Assembly: GCA_002914805.1 (NCBI GenBank)
Contig: JXTB01000043.1
Span: 477,842-541,841 of the forward strand
Direction of reading: 5' to 3'
Length of the DNA stretch: 64,000 bases
Source of the DNA: Parasponia andersonii
Lineage: Eukaryota; Streptophyta; Magnoliopsida; Rosales; Cannabaceae
Part shown: positions 43,850 to 56,300 of the stretch, in pieces
Layout: each line of letters starts with the position of its first letter
Numbering within the stretch: position 1 is the stretch's first letter
The notes under the pieces: generated by a model
Told to the model about the DNA's origin: nothing
Database searches by the model: none
The model's input: the letters and a program-made list of their open reading frames with translations, nothing else
Made by a program: the position numbers and the translations under genes

Positions 43850-45010
43850 CTGTCTCTAGAACCTCTCTCAGATCAACCTCTAAGAAGGACTTTCAGAAGA
43901 AGACCCAGAGGAAGATTCATCTAAAAAAGAATGGTCTATAACTATAGAAATATCTGACGATAATAATGAACTTCCACAACAATTCATCGCCCAAAGAATA
44001 GGTATCTTAGGTACAACAAGAACTGAGACTATTACTGAAGAATAGGAAGAAGAAACAGACTTAACCTAGACAGAAAAAACTAGCCATAGGCACCAAAGAT
44101 ATCTAGAGAAAAATTTCAAACATTCACCCTCAAAAATTTACAATTAACCAAATTGAAAAGCCATTTTTAAGAATTTAAAGCTTGGCTTCTTCAAGAAGCC
44201 TAAAAACCCGGAAGTCATAGAGGAGAAATCCTTCTTAATTTTGCCTTGAGTTTTATAGGAATCTTGCACAATTGATGGAAAAGTCTTGGAGAATATAGGT
44301 AACTGCAATTCCTACAAGATACGTCGATTAAAGGAGTCCTGAATCATCTCTACATAGAGTTCTATGGACAAGAAGCCAAGATAACAAAACGACTTAGAAT
44401 AGAATTCTTCAAGATGAAATGTTGTTCCATGCAAAGAAAAGACCTAGAAAAGAACTTCCAACAGATGACTAAAAGGTTCTATCTTGTTGGAGGAGTTGAT
44501 GATTCAAATTAAAAACAAGCATTTCTATCATCCATTCCAAACTCTCTTGGTGAAGAAATTTTTAGGCTCTTATCGTCTAGTGAGAAAACCTTACAAAATA
44601 CAACACTTGGCAAATTATGCTAGCTTGTGCTTAGAGTACTTGATAAAATATGCTCACAAAATAAGTTCCTTTAAGAATACATAAAGCATACCAAGCAATT
44701 GAACAAAGCCTGTAGCCAAAAATACCTTCTAACAGAGTGCTCAGCTCATAACACATGTTTGTGCGCTTAAAAATGGTTCAGAAGATGCAGTCATTCTAAA
44801 GAATCATTTAGATTTCCTAAATCTTCCCACAACAAGATAAAGAAATCTCGAAGGCCTTGGAGGTTCCTCAGAAAGAAAAAAATGATTTGAAAAAACTTTA
44901 GATCGTTGCCACTTCTGTGGACAAAAAGGTCATTTTGCAAAACAATGCCCAAAAAGAAAAACAACCAAAATGATTTCTCATATTGAAAATGCAATCATGA
45001 TTTCTTTATC
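43850..45010 (+). pseudogene. Coat-protein region with zinc knuckle, broken
   Basis: A Cys-x2-Cys-x4-His-x4-Cys knuckle is directly readable at 44907-44948 (CHFCGQKGHFAKQC), followed by a Lys-rich stretch. This is the nucleic-acid-binding end of caulimovirid coat proteins. The upstream part, about 44080-44880, is coat-like in spacing but full of stops. The stretch 43300-43850 between movement and coat regions was not assigned. Confidence 0.65.
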
Positions 45011-45199
45011 AAAAAATAATGTGGAATCAATCTTTTCATTGGATGAAGAAATCAATCTAGATATAGATTATGCTCTGCAACTTCCTTCAGACTTCTCTAA
45101 ATGGTCAGAATAAGAGGAAGAAGAAGTTGATGAATAGTACCAGATCACTACCATGAATGCTATACAACCAATTCGTACCTTGAAAATGTAGGTTCTTCC

Positions 45200-45560
45200 C
45201 TTAAACTACTCAAAGTCAATCAAAGTTAATACTTTTATTGACAGGGAGTGTCTTACTTAATCCTGAACCTAGATATCCTCTCTCCAAAATATTGGAAGAA
45301 AAAGAAGCAATACTTCCACACTAGCAATGGTGAATTCTTCTCGACAGATCTTATTAGCAAACCAATAAAGCTACAATTCTTCATTGGATGTTCAGTAATA
45401 TATAGAGTTCTTAGTTCAAAACTCCTTAGAAAAGATTTTACCATCGGCTTTGATATTTTTACAAAAAAAAAAAAAAAGAATAAGAATTCTTTGAGGAGGC
45501 ATAGTCTAGAAGTAGTACTTCTCATCCTGGGAATCAATTCCAAAATTTTTCCATGTCATT
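45200..45560 (+). pseudogene. Aspartic protease region of the endogenous pararetrovirus, broken
   Basis: The segment has the layout of a caulimovirid protease: a short FID block near 45235-45243 where the catalytic Asp lies, then a tract with WKKKKQYFHTSNGEFF, and a later GFDIFTK block. A run of A bases at about 45462-45475 has probably shifted the frame. Confidence 0.6.
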
Positions 45561-45639
45561 AATAATCTTCTCCTGGCCATTAAACAAAGGTTAATAGAAA
45601 AATTATGTGTAGAGTCCTATTCTGAGTTCTTGTTGAAAT

Positions 45640-47005
45640 GCGATCGTCCTTTGTGGAAAAATGAAAGATATTTCATCATCCTCATTCAAAAAGAATGAGG
45701 ACGTCAACCCAATAAAAGCTAGTCATCTGGGAATGAATCTAGAGAACCAACAAATGGGCATAAAGGAATAAAAAGAACTTAAAAAATAAGTGTTTATTGA
45801 AAATACTAACTCTGCATGGGTATGTCATACATTCTATGTCAATAAGAGAATAGAATAAACAAAAGAAAAACAAAGGTTGGTAATTAATTATTAGCTCTTA
45901 AATTATTTTCTAGCTGATAATAAGTTTCCTCTTTCAAACATAAACTCTTTGTTTTCCAACCTTTCCCAGGCAAAAACATTCTCAAAATTTGACATAAAAG
46001 CTGGGTTTTGGCAATTAGGGATCAAACTAGACAAATAGCCTAATATAGCCTTTTGCATTCCAAACCAACACTATTAATAGGCTGTTATGCCATTTGAGCT
46101 TAAAACAACTCTATCACGATTCTAAAAGGTTATGATAGCTAATTATAGTCCAATTCTAAATCAAGTCCTTAACTACACTGATGATATTCTATTGTTCTCT
46201 CTTGATGAAAAGGCCCATAGTAACCTTCTAGCCCAATTCATAGAAATCATAGAGAAGCATGAAATAATGCTCTTAGAAAAAAAGATGGTTATAGTTCAGG
46301 CCAAAATAGAATTTTAGGGTATGAAGTTATATGATGGACAATTTGAGGCCCAACTCTATATAGCCCACGAACTTCTGAAGTTCCTGGATCATGACCTCAT
46401 AAAGGTCCTTATATAACTGTTCCTTGGCATAGTCAATTATTTGAGGGATATTGTGCCTCATCTCTCAATGCTCACCAGTCCTTTAACTGCTATGCTCAAA
46501 AAAGGATCTCAACAATGGACTCTGTAATAGACTGAAGTAGTCAAAAGATTAAAAAAGGAGATACAAACACTATCTCCACTCCAGATTCCTTCTAATGGTA
46601 AAAGAGTACTCCAAACGGACGCAAGTGACCAATATTAGGGTACAGTCTTATTAGAGGAAAATAAAGAAGGAAAAAGAAGAGTATATACGTACAAAAGTGG
46701 CAGCTTTAAAGATTCTCAAATCCACTATCATTCCACGTTCAAAGAATTGCTAACTATAAAAATGGGAATAATAAAGTTTGTGTTCCACTTGATTGGACAT
46801 CTCTTCTTAGTGAAAACAGACTTTTCATCTTTTCAGGAAATGATGAACTTCAAACAAAACAAGGCTGTTAATACCCAGCTTCTCTGGTTGGCCACGTAGT
46901 TTTCTTAGTATTCCTTCGAAGTTAAGTATATCAACGGAAAAAATAATATCATCTCAGACTTCTTATCTAGACCACCTCAAGACAGTATAAATAGTCCCGC
47001 CTAAG
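45640..47005 (+). pseudogene. Reverse transcriptase and RNase H region of the endogenous pararetrovirus, broken
   Basis: The RT catalytic motif reads YTDDILLFS, with YTDD at 46174-46185. Caulimovirids usually have Tyr-Ile-Asp-Asp here, so the second residue differs. A KHEIMLLEKKM block follows, typical of the family. RNase H is recognised from QTDASDQY at 46612-46635 and a HSTFKELL block near 46734. Stops interrupt the region many times, including after 46300. Confidence 0.75.
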
Positions 47006-47379
47006 CTAGTTGTAGAACTATCAAAGCTATCCCAATTATATCACTGATATACACTGTGGCACCTTCCTCTCAAACCTCCACTTTCCCACTGTCTTTCCTA
47101 AAAGATACCCGGTAAATTGTCAAGAGCTAACGACCTCAAGAAAAAGTTGTTCAAAGTGCATTAGCCCTCTAATCCTGGATCATCCAAAAAATCAGACCAC
47201 CAATGGCAAAAGACTTAAGTATCCATCCTGTTTACCCATTTTCAAATTACTACAATTTAAGGACACTTTTTTCATTCTCAAATAGTTGGCCTATTTCTTT
47301 TGGTATCTAGTAGGCTCCTACACAATTACTATTAAAATACAAACCAATTAGATAAGGACAACAATCCGAAGCTACGAAG

Positions 47380-48010
47380 AGAAAGAGGAATTCCATCCTG
47401 TCTACCAAGTCTAAATAGACTTGTTTCGCTAGTTCTATATTCTCTTTGACTGGGACCAAATCCTGACAGATAAATAGAATAAAGTTAAAGGAAAAAAGCC
47501 AACCATATTGGTAGATGCACCAAAGTTTCCTGGAGACAAATCCATCCATGTCTTTAACTGTTGGACAATACTCTTCCCAAATCTTTCATTCACAAAAGAA
47601 GAAACCATTATCGTCTCTTACACCACCAATACTGAAGTCTACAAATCCAGTGAATATTAGATCGTTACAATAGGAAACCTAAAATATCGGTAGCTTCAAT
47701 AGATATTATTCCTAAAAAATAGAATAATTCCTGATGAGATATGGCTTAAACCAGAAGATGATGTATCCTGGGAATACTATTCACCAGCCTATACAACTCA
47801 GATGGATAAGGACATGAAGCACTTCCTCACCCACAATATTGATGGGTCTTGGATGCATCCAGAAGAAAACTAATCTACTACAAATAGTACTGATGTTGTC
47901 AATTATCAAGCCTCAATATTCCATGATTCTCAGGACCCACATGATCAGTCACTTTTATCTATGTCCCTAATAATTATGAACTCACAAGAACCACTATGTG
48001 GTAACGTGTA
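47380..48010 (+). pseudogene. Downstream ORF of the endogenous pararetrovirus, broken
   Basis: A partly open region beyond RNase H contains blocks such as KPEDDVSWEYYSPAY and HNIDGSWMHPEE. Its position fits the second ORF described in florendoviruses, whose function is not known. Three or more stops interrupt it. The assignment rests mainly on position. Confidence 0.45.
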
Positions 48011-48179
48011 GAATATGGATGTGACTCCATAAAGATTTTTACACTTCCTCCACTACCTTATTCCTTGAAGACAAGATGATATTAAACCACATGAATCCAT
48101 GGCCACAGCCACGTGACTCATCAGACAGTGATAAAACATCATAAACTCTAGTCCTAATCATGAACTAGTTTTTAGATAG

Positions 48180-48370
48180 TAGCCACTTGTCCAAACATCA
48201 GCCTGGTTCTATTTTTATCTTTTGTAAAAGGAAATTCCTTTTCCTTTAGTCAGAGTATTTTAAGCTTTTGTAAAAGGAGATTCTCTCTATGTTTGTTGGA
48301 AGGTATCTTGTCTGTTTTTAAGGTATTTCCACTCATGGGTTGTATAAATCTCCCTTCTTCCCTCAAAAAA
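48180..48370 (+). promoter_or_regulatory. Promoter-like intergenic region of the endogenous pararetrovirus
   Basis: A TATAAA box at 48343-48348 sits at the end of a region with two copies of cttttgtaaaaggaRattc (near 48219 and 48257). Caulimovirids have their full-length transcript promoter at this place. A poly-A run follows at about 48366. Activity is not implied. Confidence 0.45.
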
Positions 48371-48885
48371 AAAAAAAAACACAACATTAATTAGATAATA
48401 AAATTTGCTAGTTTTATAAATATGACTTAGTTCTAAAATCCTTCTTTGAGATCTCTTATTAGCTAGAAGAGAAATTAGCTAGCTTAAAAAAATGATCCTA
48501 AGGCTCATCAAATACTAGCATACATTCATGTTAGGAAGACTCAAGTAGTATATATTAAGTTACGAATAAGCCAAATATCTCGCCAAAGCTAGGGTGGACT
48601 TTCAGAGAAATATTGGCTGAAAGAGCTCATGATATCCTACGTGGGCTGACCTTTCACGGGGTGTAGACTAGGAACAATCTACATGTATACTAGTTTATAA
48701 ACATATGCCTAGGCACATGGCTCCTATTTTCTTCTTTTAAACATCAAAGAAAAATAAATTCTAGGAAAAATACTTCATAATTTTATTAAAAAATGCAAAA
48801 AAAAAATCTACTTTATCTAGAAAAGAAGGAAAATTACGTTAAAGGAAATAAATACAAAAGAAAAAATAACTAGAAAGATAAAATG

Positions 48886-50031
48886 ATCTGAACAGGTACT
48901 AAAAATGGAAGCTTTAGTGTTAAATCTACATGTATCCTTGATCAACAAGAGAGATTAACTCTTAACCATTGGGGTACAAGATAAGTTTTTGGAAGTCTAA
49001 AATTCATGAAAGGTGGAAGGTGTATCTTTGGAATCTTTGGAGAGTTGTAGTTAATATACTTCTTTGGAGGCTAATCTCAATAGAATGTTCTCTATTGGAG
49101 ATACCAATTGCGTATTTTGTCACCTTGTTGTAAAGGATGCAATCCATTTATTCTGTCTGTCCTTTTGTAAATGCCCTCTGGTTTGGATGGCCACTGGCTA
49201 TTCATCAAAGCTGTTGGAGGAATTTGAGTATTTAGGAGATTGTCAATGTTGTCCTTCATCTACCTGCCATCATGTGTAAAACTAATGAGGAGACTTCAAG
49301 CTTTACAATATGGGGAACCATCATTATAGACAACACTTGGAGATGTAAGGATGAGGCAATCTACAACAATCATTTTCCCAACGCTTCTCTTACTTTGGAG
49401 GCTTGTTTCAAGAGAGTTAAGGAATTTCAAAACTTCTTAAAAGCCCATGGAAAGGATATAGATAGCCCTCCAAATATCCTGTGCAGCACTGACACCTACC
49501 AAAAGAAGGCTATATTAAAATTAGTGTTCATGTTTCCATTTTGAGTCGTGGGCAAACAACTGGAATTGTGGCCAGAAACTCCTTGGGTAAAGTGATTAGT
49601 ATTAAAATCTTAAGAAACTCTTGTCAATAAATGGAGGTAGCTAAAGCTTTTGTTATGCTCAAAGGAGTGGAAATGGCTATTTCCCAAGGATAGAACTTGG
49701 TAGAATTTGAAGGCGATTGCCTTAATGTGATTAATGGTCTAAATGGTAGCAAAGATGTTTTAGAGTGGGACTCTGAAGTTTATGTTGCTGCAACCTTACG
49801 CTTGCTGAAGTATTTTGATTCGGCCTCTTTGTCTTGGATTCCCAGATCTCTTAATTGTGTAGCCCATTATGTTTGTAGGTAGGCTCCCTTTAACTCTTCA
49901 GGCAATCTTTTGTCTTTTGCCTCTTCTTCTAACTCTGTGGCGGAGAGAAATACTGTTTGGATCCTTTGTTTTTGTATGGACTTTTTACCCTTTTCATTAA
50001 TATAAAACACTTTTCAGCAAAAAGAAAAATA
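48886..50031 (+). mobile_element. 5'-truncated LINE (non-LTR retrotransposon) 3' end
   Basis: Readable parts are an RT-associated zinc-binding region (NILLWRL near 49036, CVFCHLVVKDAIHLF at 49109-49153) and a C-terminal RNase H-like region ending in LSWIPRSLNCVAHYV at about 49831-49875. This order is typical of plant L1-type elements. The 3' end is an A-rich tail. The sequence aaaataactagaaagataMatg occurs directly before (48863-48885) and after (50032-50054) the element, a target-site duplication of about 22 bp. Stops and shifts are frequent, for example at 49630, 49692 and 49880. Confidence 0.78.
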
Positions 50032-50118
50032 AAAATAACTAGAAAGATAACATGTGATGAGCTAGATGAGTGTACCAACTTGTGACACGAATATCAAATA
50101 GATAGACAAGATTACATA

Positions 50119-50785
50119 ATTTTTTTATAAATAAAATAACTTTATTAATACTCACGTAAAGGTTACAATAACTAATCGGATTATCTATAACTGGTTACAA
50201 TGAGTATTAGGAAAATGATTCATAAATTTGAAAATAAAAACTCCTTAGGAGATTTCGAAATACCAATAGTCCCTAACAAAGATATTAGAAAAAAACCTCA
50301 CGAAAGATAAACTAAAGTTCTTCAACAGCTCATCTTAATTATTTCTAATCTAAATTGGCATATCTGATTGATTCACTAGAAAAGATTTTGCCAATTCTGA
50401 CCTGCCATAATAACTACTTCTCCAAATTCGAGTAAAAAATTATACAGATCAGAAGGACAACCATACTCTTAAAAAATAAAAAACTAAAAATAATATATAC
50501 TATTATAGTTCTAGATTTAGGTGTACTAAGACCTCTCAAGATCTAGATATAGGAGGAAGACTACCTCCTTATACAAAAGGATTATTTAATAATAAAATTA
50601 AAAATAGAAAAAAACTCATGTTAGAGAGAGAAAAAACTCTCTCCCTAGTAAAGGAGGAACCTATTAGTGGAGTAGAGAAGAAGCTGTTGGTGGAGGAGAG
50701 ATCCAGTTTTAGAGAGAAGCGACTGTAAAACCAAACGTAAATTCGTGGCCGCATGTGCAGACTTTAGACCATGACAAGGTCACTT
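50119..50785 (-). other. Unclassified replacement sequence inside the left duplicated block
   Basis: This ~670-base stretch has no counterpart in the right copy. Read on the minus strand it starts in a pyrimidine-rich region and ends in ataaagttattttatttataaaaaa, which resembles a poly-A-tailed retrotransposed sequence. No protein family was recognised. Confidence 0.35.
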
Positions 50786-50789
50786 ACCT

Positions 50790-51159
50790 AAATTTCTGTC
50801 AAGTTTCAAATTTTTTGTTGGAACCACCTAAAAGAGTTCTTCCATTTTGTCCAAAATTCCAGCCCGTCCATAAACATTAATAAGGATGTTATATGTACTG
50901 ATATCAACTTTATATTGTCCTTCCATAGTAGCAAGAACTTTCTCCATTTTTTCTAACTGTCTTAATCGGCCGTATAGATTTAGCATACTGTTGATGACAA
51001 ATGTGTCTGGCTCTAATCTAGACTCTTCTATCTGGTTCACTATGTCTTCATATTTAGCTACGTTACCCATTCGGGAGTAGGCAAACAAAAGTAGCATATG
51101 GGATTTCATTGTTGGGGTAATCCCTACACGTTTCATCTCATCAAACACAACTTGAGCTT
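50790..51159 (-). pseudogene. PPR protein last-exon fragment, left copy (broken)
   Basis: The exon starts after a TTCCTAG acceptor at 51160 and encodes about three pentatricopeptide repeats, for example TPTMKSHMLLLFAYSRMG and ISTYNILINVYGRAG. It closely resembles the C-terminal part of the P-class PPR protein At2g35130 of Arabidopsis. A stop at 50828-50830 interrupts it, and the sequence diverges after about 50795, where the right copy continues for 125 more codons. No upstream PPR exons were found, so this is a fragment. PPR proteins normally bind organellar RNA. Confidence 0.8.
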
Positions 51160-51780
51160 CTAGGAACAGTATAAACAATTCCAAGAGTTAAAGCAGGGCA
51201 AATAAGAATTATCTCAAGCAAACTTCACTTGGCTTAAAATATTATTTACAATCAGTAACGGCAAATAAGAATTGTTTTGAGCAGACTTCACTTGGCTAAA
51301 AATATTAGTTACAATCAATAAGTTGTCCTCACTTAGTTCAATTTCACGTGACCGCAAAATATGAGTAAACATTACATGGAAAACTATTTACGTAATTACA
51401 AAAGGATGAGCTATTCTGCATCACCTTTGAGACAAGAAAAGTAAAAAAAAGTTGGTCAAACAGCTTGATTAGTGAAAGATTGCTAGCAATAAATCCATGA
51501 AACTCACAGTTTTGTGTAACCAAATTTTAGTAGTGGTTACATATGGACATTGGCTATTCAAGCCGAAAGAAAAAGAGAGACAAAAAAAGGACAGAGGATG
51601 TGAGAAAAATATTGGCACAAATAATAGTGGAATGCTTGCAATTTCCATTTTTTGAAAAAGAAAATAAAAAAAGTAGGTAAATCCTTGCGCAATTACACAA
51701 ATCTTTATGCTCTTCTTCTTGCTTAGTTGAATTAGAAAAATAAATTTGTAGTTTGACTTCTAGCATCCTTCTTCATGTTT

Positions 51781-53354
51781 TAGAGTGTCAAAGGTCTTCT
51801 TCCTCTCCTAGACTCTCTTACGTTCTTTTCCTTTATATCACGTACGAGTAAAAGTATATGATTATGTAATTCAATTATGTAATAAAGTACAAAAATGATT
51901 TAATTTTTTCTTATTTGGATTAATTTATTTACTCTTATCAATTTTCAGAATTCTTGATTTAGATTTGAAGTCAATATCTTTTTGTAAAGTTTGTCAATTA
52001 TCATTCTAATGTTGGACTATGTAAATTTCAAGATCTTCTTGACATTTTATATGTCAATACGTTGTCAACTATAACCTTTTTCAAAAACCACTTGAAATTA
52101 AAATTTTCCATTGTTTATAGATTTTATTATATGAATACCTCTTTTTTTGCATTAAATTATTAAAATTTTCTATTGTTAATAGATTTTATATGAATACCAC
52201 TTTTTGCATGAAATGTCACTTTGTACATGTGTTATGACTTTTCATTGTAATAAAGTATTATACTTCACTATATTCTCACTTCCCCCCCAAAATTACCCTG
52301 ATTATCAACACATTTTTTCATATTAAGATTGGGCTTTAAGCGTGCCACTATATTAATAAATGTTATACCAACATTGTTAGTAAGCAACATTGGTCATTTT
52401 TTTAAAAATTTTACTTTCATCAATACAAATCCGCTAAAGCTTATTCTAACTTTACTGTGTCATACTATGTATATACGTTATAGTACATAGTCTAATCCAT
52501 TGTTTTTTCTTTTTGCCTTATTAATTATTTATATTACTAAATATAATTCATATAATAATTTAAATATCTGATTGTATGTATTAATTTAGTACTATGCATT
52601 ATAGTACACTATTTCTTCATATAAGTTGAAAAATGTGTTCCGAGACTCTAAAAAATTGCACGACAATAACATCAAAACCCCTGCTTTTTTGTAGCGATAT
52701 TCACTGCCTTCTCGTTTTTCGATTATTATAATACATTGAATTACAGTAGTGCCCCTCAATATTTATTTTTCCGTTTTTCAAATTTTTTGTGCTAGTTCCC
52801 TTTTTCAAAATTTTTGTCTACTAGCACAACCGGTTTTAGGAACCGGTAACACCCAGCCATTTTGCCATTTTGCTTCTTGTTTTGTGAGGTATCAAGTTCC
52901 TCATTCGTACATTTAGGGACTAAATGATTCGCCTTTATTTTATTACATAATTGGTGGGTTACCCATTACCCGTTATTCCCCAAGTCCTCGTGACAGGGTT
53001 GACAAGGTTCAAAAAAGGACGTATACATGTATAATTATATGCATCTTCGTGTCTTCTCATTTGTCATGTCTATGTTTTGAGCAACAAAAACTTAACAAGA
53101 GGAGCCGGAGGTTTTCTTTAATTTCAACCTCTTAAAAAACAATCAACCGAGATGTAAACACGAGTCCTTATATAGACGAGAAACCAAAATGGAAGAAACC
53201 CAATCAAATATAGGTGACGAAAATAATCAGTTGCACATCTAAGTACTCAAACTTACGTATCTTCTGTTCCATTGACAAGAAAAATGCTTGTCGATACTAA
53301 ATCAATAGTCCTCACTGTAGTGAAGACATAACCTGGGAAGCGAAAGAAACCAGC
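51781..53354. other. AT-rich spacer, no gene seen
   Basis: No exon or element was recognised. The last few hundred bases before 53354 probably include the 3' UTR of GluRS. Confidence 0.45.
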
Positions 53355-56300
53355 TCAAATGCTGCAAAGCCTTTCTTTCTTCAAACTGGTCTGCTGTCTG
53401 CCATCAGGGATAGCGAATAGAACTACAGGTTTTGAAGGCCTAACGTAGGGCACATCACACCTGAAATATCCTTTCCTCTCCAGCTGCAATATCTCTCTCC
53501 GCTTCAGATTTCGAATGTTGGAATCGCCAAGGGCTGCGGTCTCTTTTTTCGTACATGGATTAAGGACATCAAGGAAATCCTCACCTTCTTCAAGCTGCAA
53601 ATACAAGTCAAAACCACCCACACTCTTTAAGTAATGGTTCGATATAGTGCAGCGAAGCAAGCAACAAGCTTTGATTATGTTAAAGTGTACATAAAAAATA
53701 ATATGCTCCCCCCGGAAATTTTTGGAAGTTTTTGGTTGACTAACACATACCTTCTTCTTCGTAATCAAATAATCAAACTCCACTAAGGAAAGGTTGACCA
53801 GCTCATTTGTTTCAGGGAGCCAGGTAAGCTTCAGTTTTGTAGTCTTCACCGATCCCTCAAGATGCAAAACTCCCATCAACTGCGTGACCTTTCCTTCTTG
53901 GTCCTTCTCAATTCCCTTTATAATGGCATTCCCCCAATCCATTAGGGTAACTTCCTCATCTGCCGCAATTAATTCGGCATCAGCATAATCTAACCATATC
54001 CTCCTCGTAAATGTTGTAGCCTTCTCTCCGGCACCTTCATATTTCTTATGCCTACGTATGATGCGGACAAATGGTTTCTCAGGCCCATTAGTCAATGTCA
54101 ACAACACGCGCCGCTCTTCAATGACAGCAGTATGCCTAGGACATACAGGATCAATTATCTTCTTATTTATGGTCCAAAGTTTGTCCCATTCCATGAGATT
54201 GAGATTTTTTGAAGCTCCCTGAAATGGAGAAATGTAGAATCAGTAGCTAAAACATTCAGTTGGAAGAAGGGGCCAGAAATGAAATAAGAATGCTCTTCTT
54301 GTCAAAGAAACTCATACACATATATGGATGTAGCATTTACAAAAGACGTATTAAATAGACCCACTATGACAGTGTGAGGATTAAACTGTTCTAACCCAAG
54401 TCATCCTATAGTCAGAGGAGCTCATCAATAAAATTTTCTACATTCTTGTGGTCAGTCAAAATATGAGAAATCCAACAAGATAATAAAGGTTCAACAATAG
54501 AAACACTGCAGCAGGATATCACTCACAATTATCTTACCTGCTCAAGAATGAATTGAATCAATGCTTCAATTTTCAGACCTCTACGCACAATTCCTTGGAC
54601 AGTTGGAAAACGAGGATCATCCCATCCATCAACCTTGCCATTTTGGACAAACCACAGAAGTTTACGCTTGCTAAGAAGTGTATAAACCATGTTCAACCGG
54701 CTAAATTCATAAATGAGGACCTTTCTCAAACCCATATCCTCTTGAATCCGGTAATACTGTGCATTGCGATCATGGTACTCACTAGATCGAAGAGCATGAG
54801 TTATACCCTCTATAGAATCAACAAACGGACACGCAAAGTCATAAGTTGGGTATATCTTGTACTTGGACCCAATCCTATGATGAGGAATTGGATTGCAACG
54901 GTAATATACAGGATCCCGGAGGGATTTGTTGGGGTCCTGCATATCCAGTTTCCCACGTACACAGCACTGCAGACCCCTTTCAGATCCTGCAATCATTTCC
55001 TTCCACAATTTCAGGTTCTCCTCTACACTGTTATTTCTGCATTTTGATTCAATGCCATCCATCCTTTCTTTCTGCATTTCCTCACGTGCGGTATCATCGA
55101 CGTATGCTTTACCCTGGCGAATCAAGTTTTCAACCATTTCCATCAATTGAGGGAAGTAATCCGAGGTAAATGTGACAGTTTCATGCTTGATACCCAAGGT
55201 CTCGATATCCTTTAGAATATTGTCCACAAATTCATTGCTTTCTTTAGCAGGATTTGTATCATCAAAGCGCACAATAACTTGTCCTTGGTACCTTTGAGCA
55301 AAATATTGATTCAACAGTCCCGCTTTTGAGTGCCCAATGTGAAGATAACCACTGGGTTCCGGAGCAAATCTTAATTTCACTTTTCCAATCTCAGCATCTG
55401 GAAGATCTACTTCAAATGTAGCTTTGCTTCCTGCTTTAGATGTATCTCCGTTCACACTCTTTGTGGATTGACTGACACTTTGATGCTCTTTTGATTTAAC
55501 AGGCACTGGCTTTCCCAAGCCTCTTTTGCCAACATATGTAGCAAGGACTTCTGTTAAAGCATCACTGTATTCTGCCAATACTGAATTGAACCATCTCACA
55601 AGATTCTGATACTTCTTTGACTTCCTCAAACTTTCCCATCTCAGCCCAGTTCCTGAAGAACACGGAATATTAAGCATATCCTTCAAGCGTTATCTGATAA
55701 AAACTTCACGATGTAAACTTTTTTACTTGAAAAAACATACCTGCAAGTCCCGACCAAATCACTATATCTGCAATTGAAAAAAAATTGCCGACCAAAAATG
55801 TACAGCCCTCTAAATAAGAATCCACATATTTGCATGCAGTCTCAAATGCGGAACCGGATGAAAGAACAGAAGCATATTCCAGCCACTCATCAATCTGAAA
55901 AAGAGCGGCAACGAAAGGAAAGTAAGTATTAACAAAGTAACATAAACCAGAACATGTTGAAACAACAATAGAAATTATTAGATTTAAGGAAAATCACCTG
56001 GCCAGATTCATATGCATTTTGCCCATAGAAATGAGGAATCGTGGCAATCCGACCAATATATCGAAGTAGTACATATGTCCCCTGCAATTTCAGCCTAAAC
56101 ACAAGTTTGTTGATGTGTGAGATTGGGAAAATGGTTTTTTAGATAGCAAGTTTACGAGTAACAACAGAAAAAAAGTGCAAGTATATTATGCAACAACAAA
56201 TGGAAAATTTATCATCATCGGACAACTCAGCTTTCAAAGGAAGGAAAGTAGATGTTATTGTCACAAACATCAGATTTAATGACTCAGCTAAGTGAAATGA

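Larger units (their letters stand above)
42090..48370 (+). mobile_element. Endogenous pararetrovirus, florendovirus-like (Caulimoviridae), decayed
   Basis: The domains follow the order of caulimovirid genomes on the plus strand: movement protein, coat region with zinc knuckle, aspartic protease, reverse transcriptase, RNase H, then a second ORF and a promoter-like region. The single-polyprotein order plus a downstream ORF best fits florendoviruses; petuviruses are an alternative. The copy is interrupted by dozens of stops and several frame changes, so it has no coding capacity. There are no LTRs and no integrase, which separates it from the retrotransposons in the window. Exact insertion ends were not found. 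A tRNA-Met primer site was not recognised. Confidence 0.8.
50032..51780 (-). repeat. Segmental duplication, left copy (carries PPR last exon)
   Basis: Sequence from gatgagctagatgag (50056) and again from about 50790 to 51780 matches the block at 58660-60560. The match covers a PPR exon and about 600 bases of its upstream intron. The middle, 50119 to about 50785, does not match and replaces roughly 900 bases present in the right copy. Confidence 0.75.

Noticed and set aside
53595..53750. In-frame extension between GluRS exons 5 and 6
   Set aside because: The stretch is flanked by GTATGT and TTTGCAG and is absent from GluRS proteins, so it is an open intron and not coding sequence.
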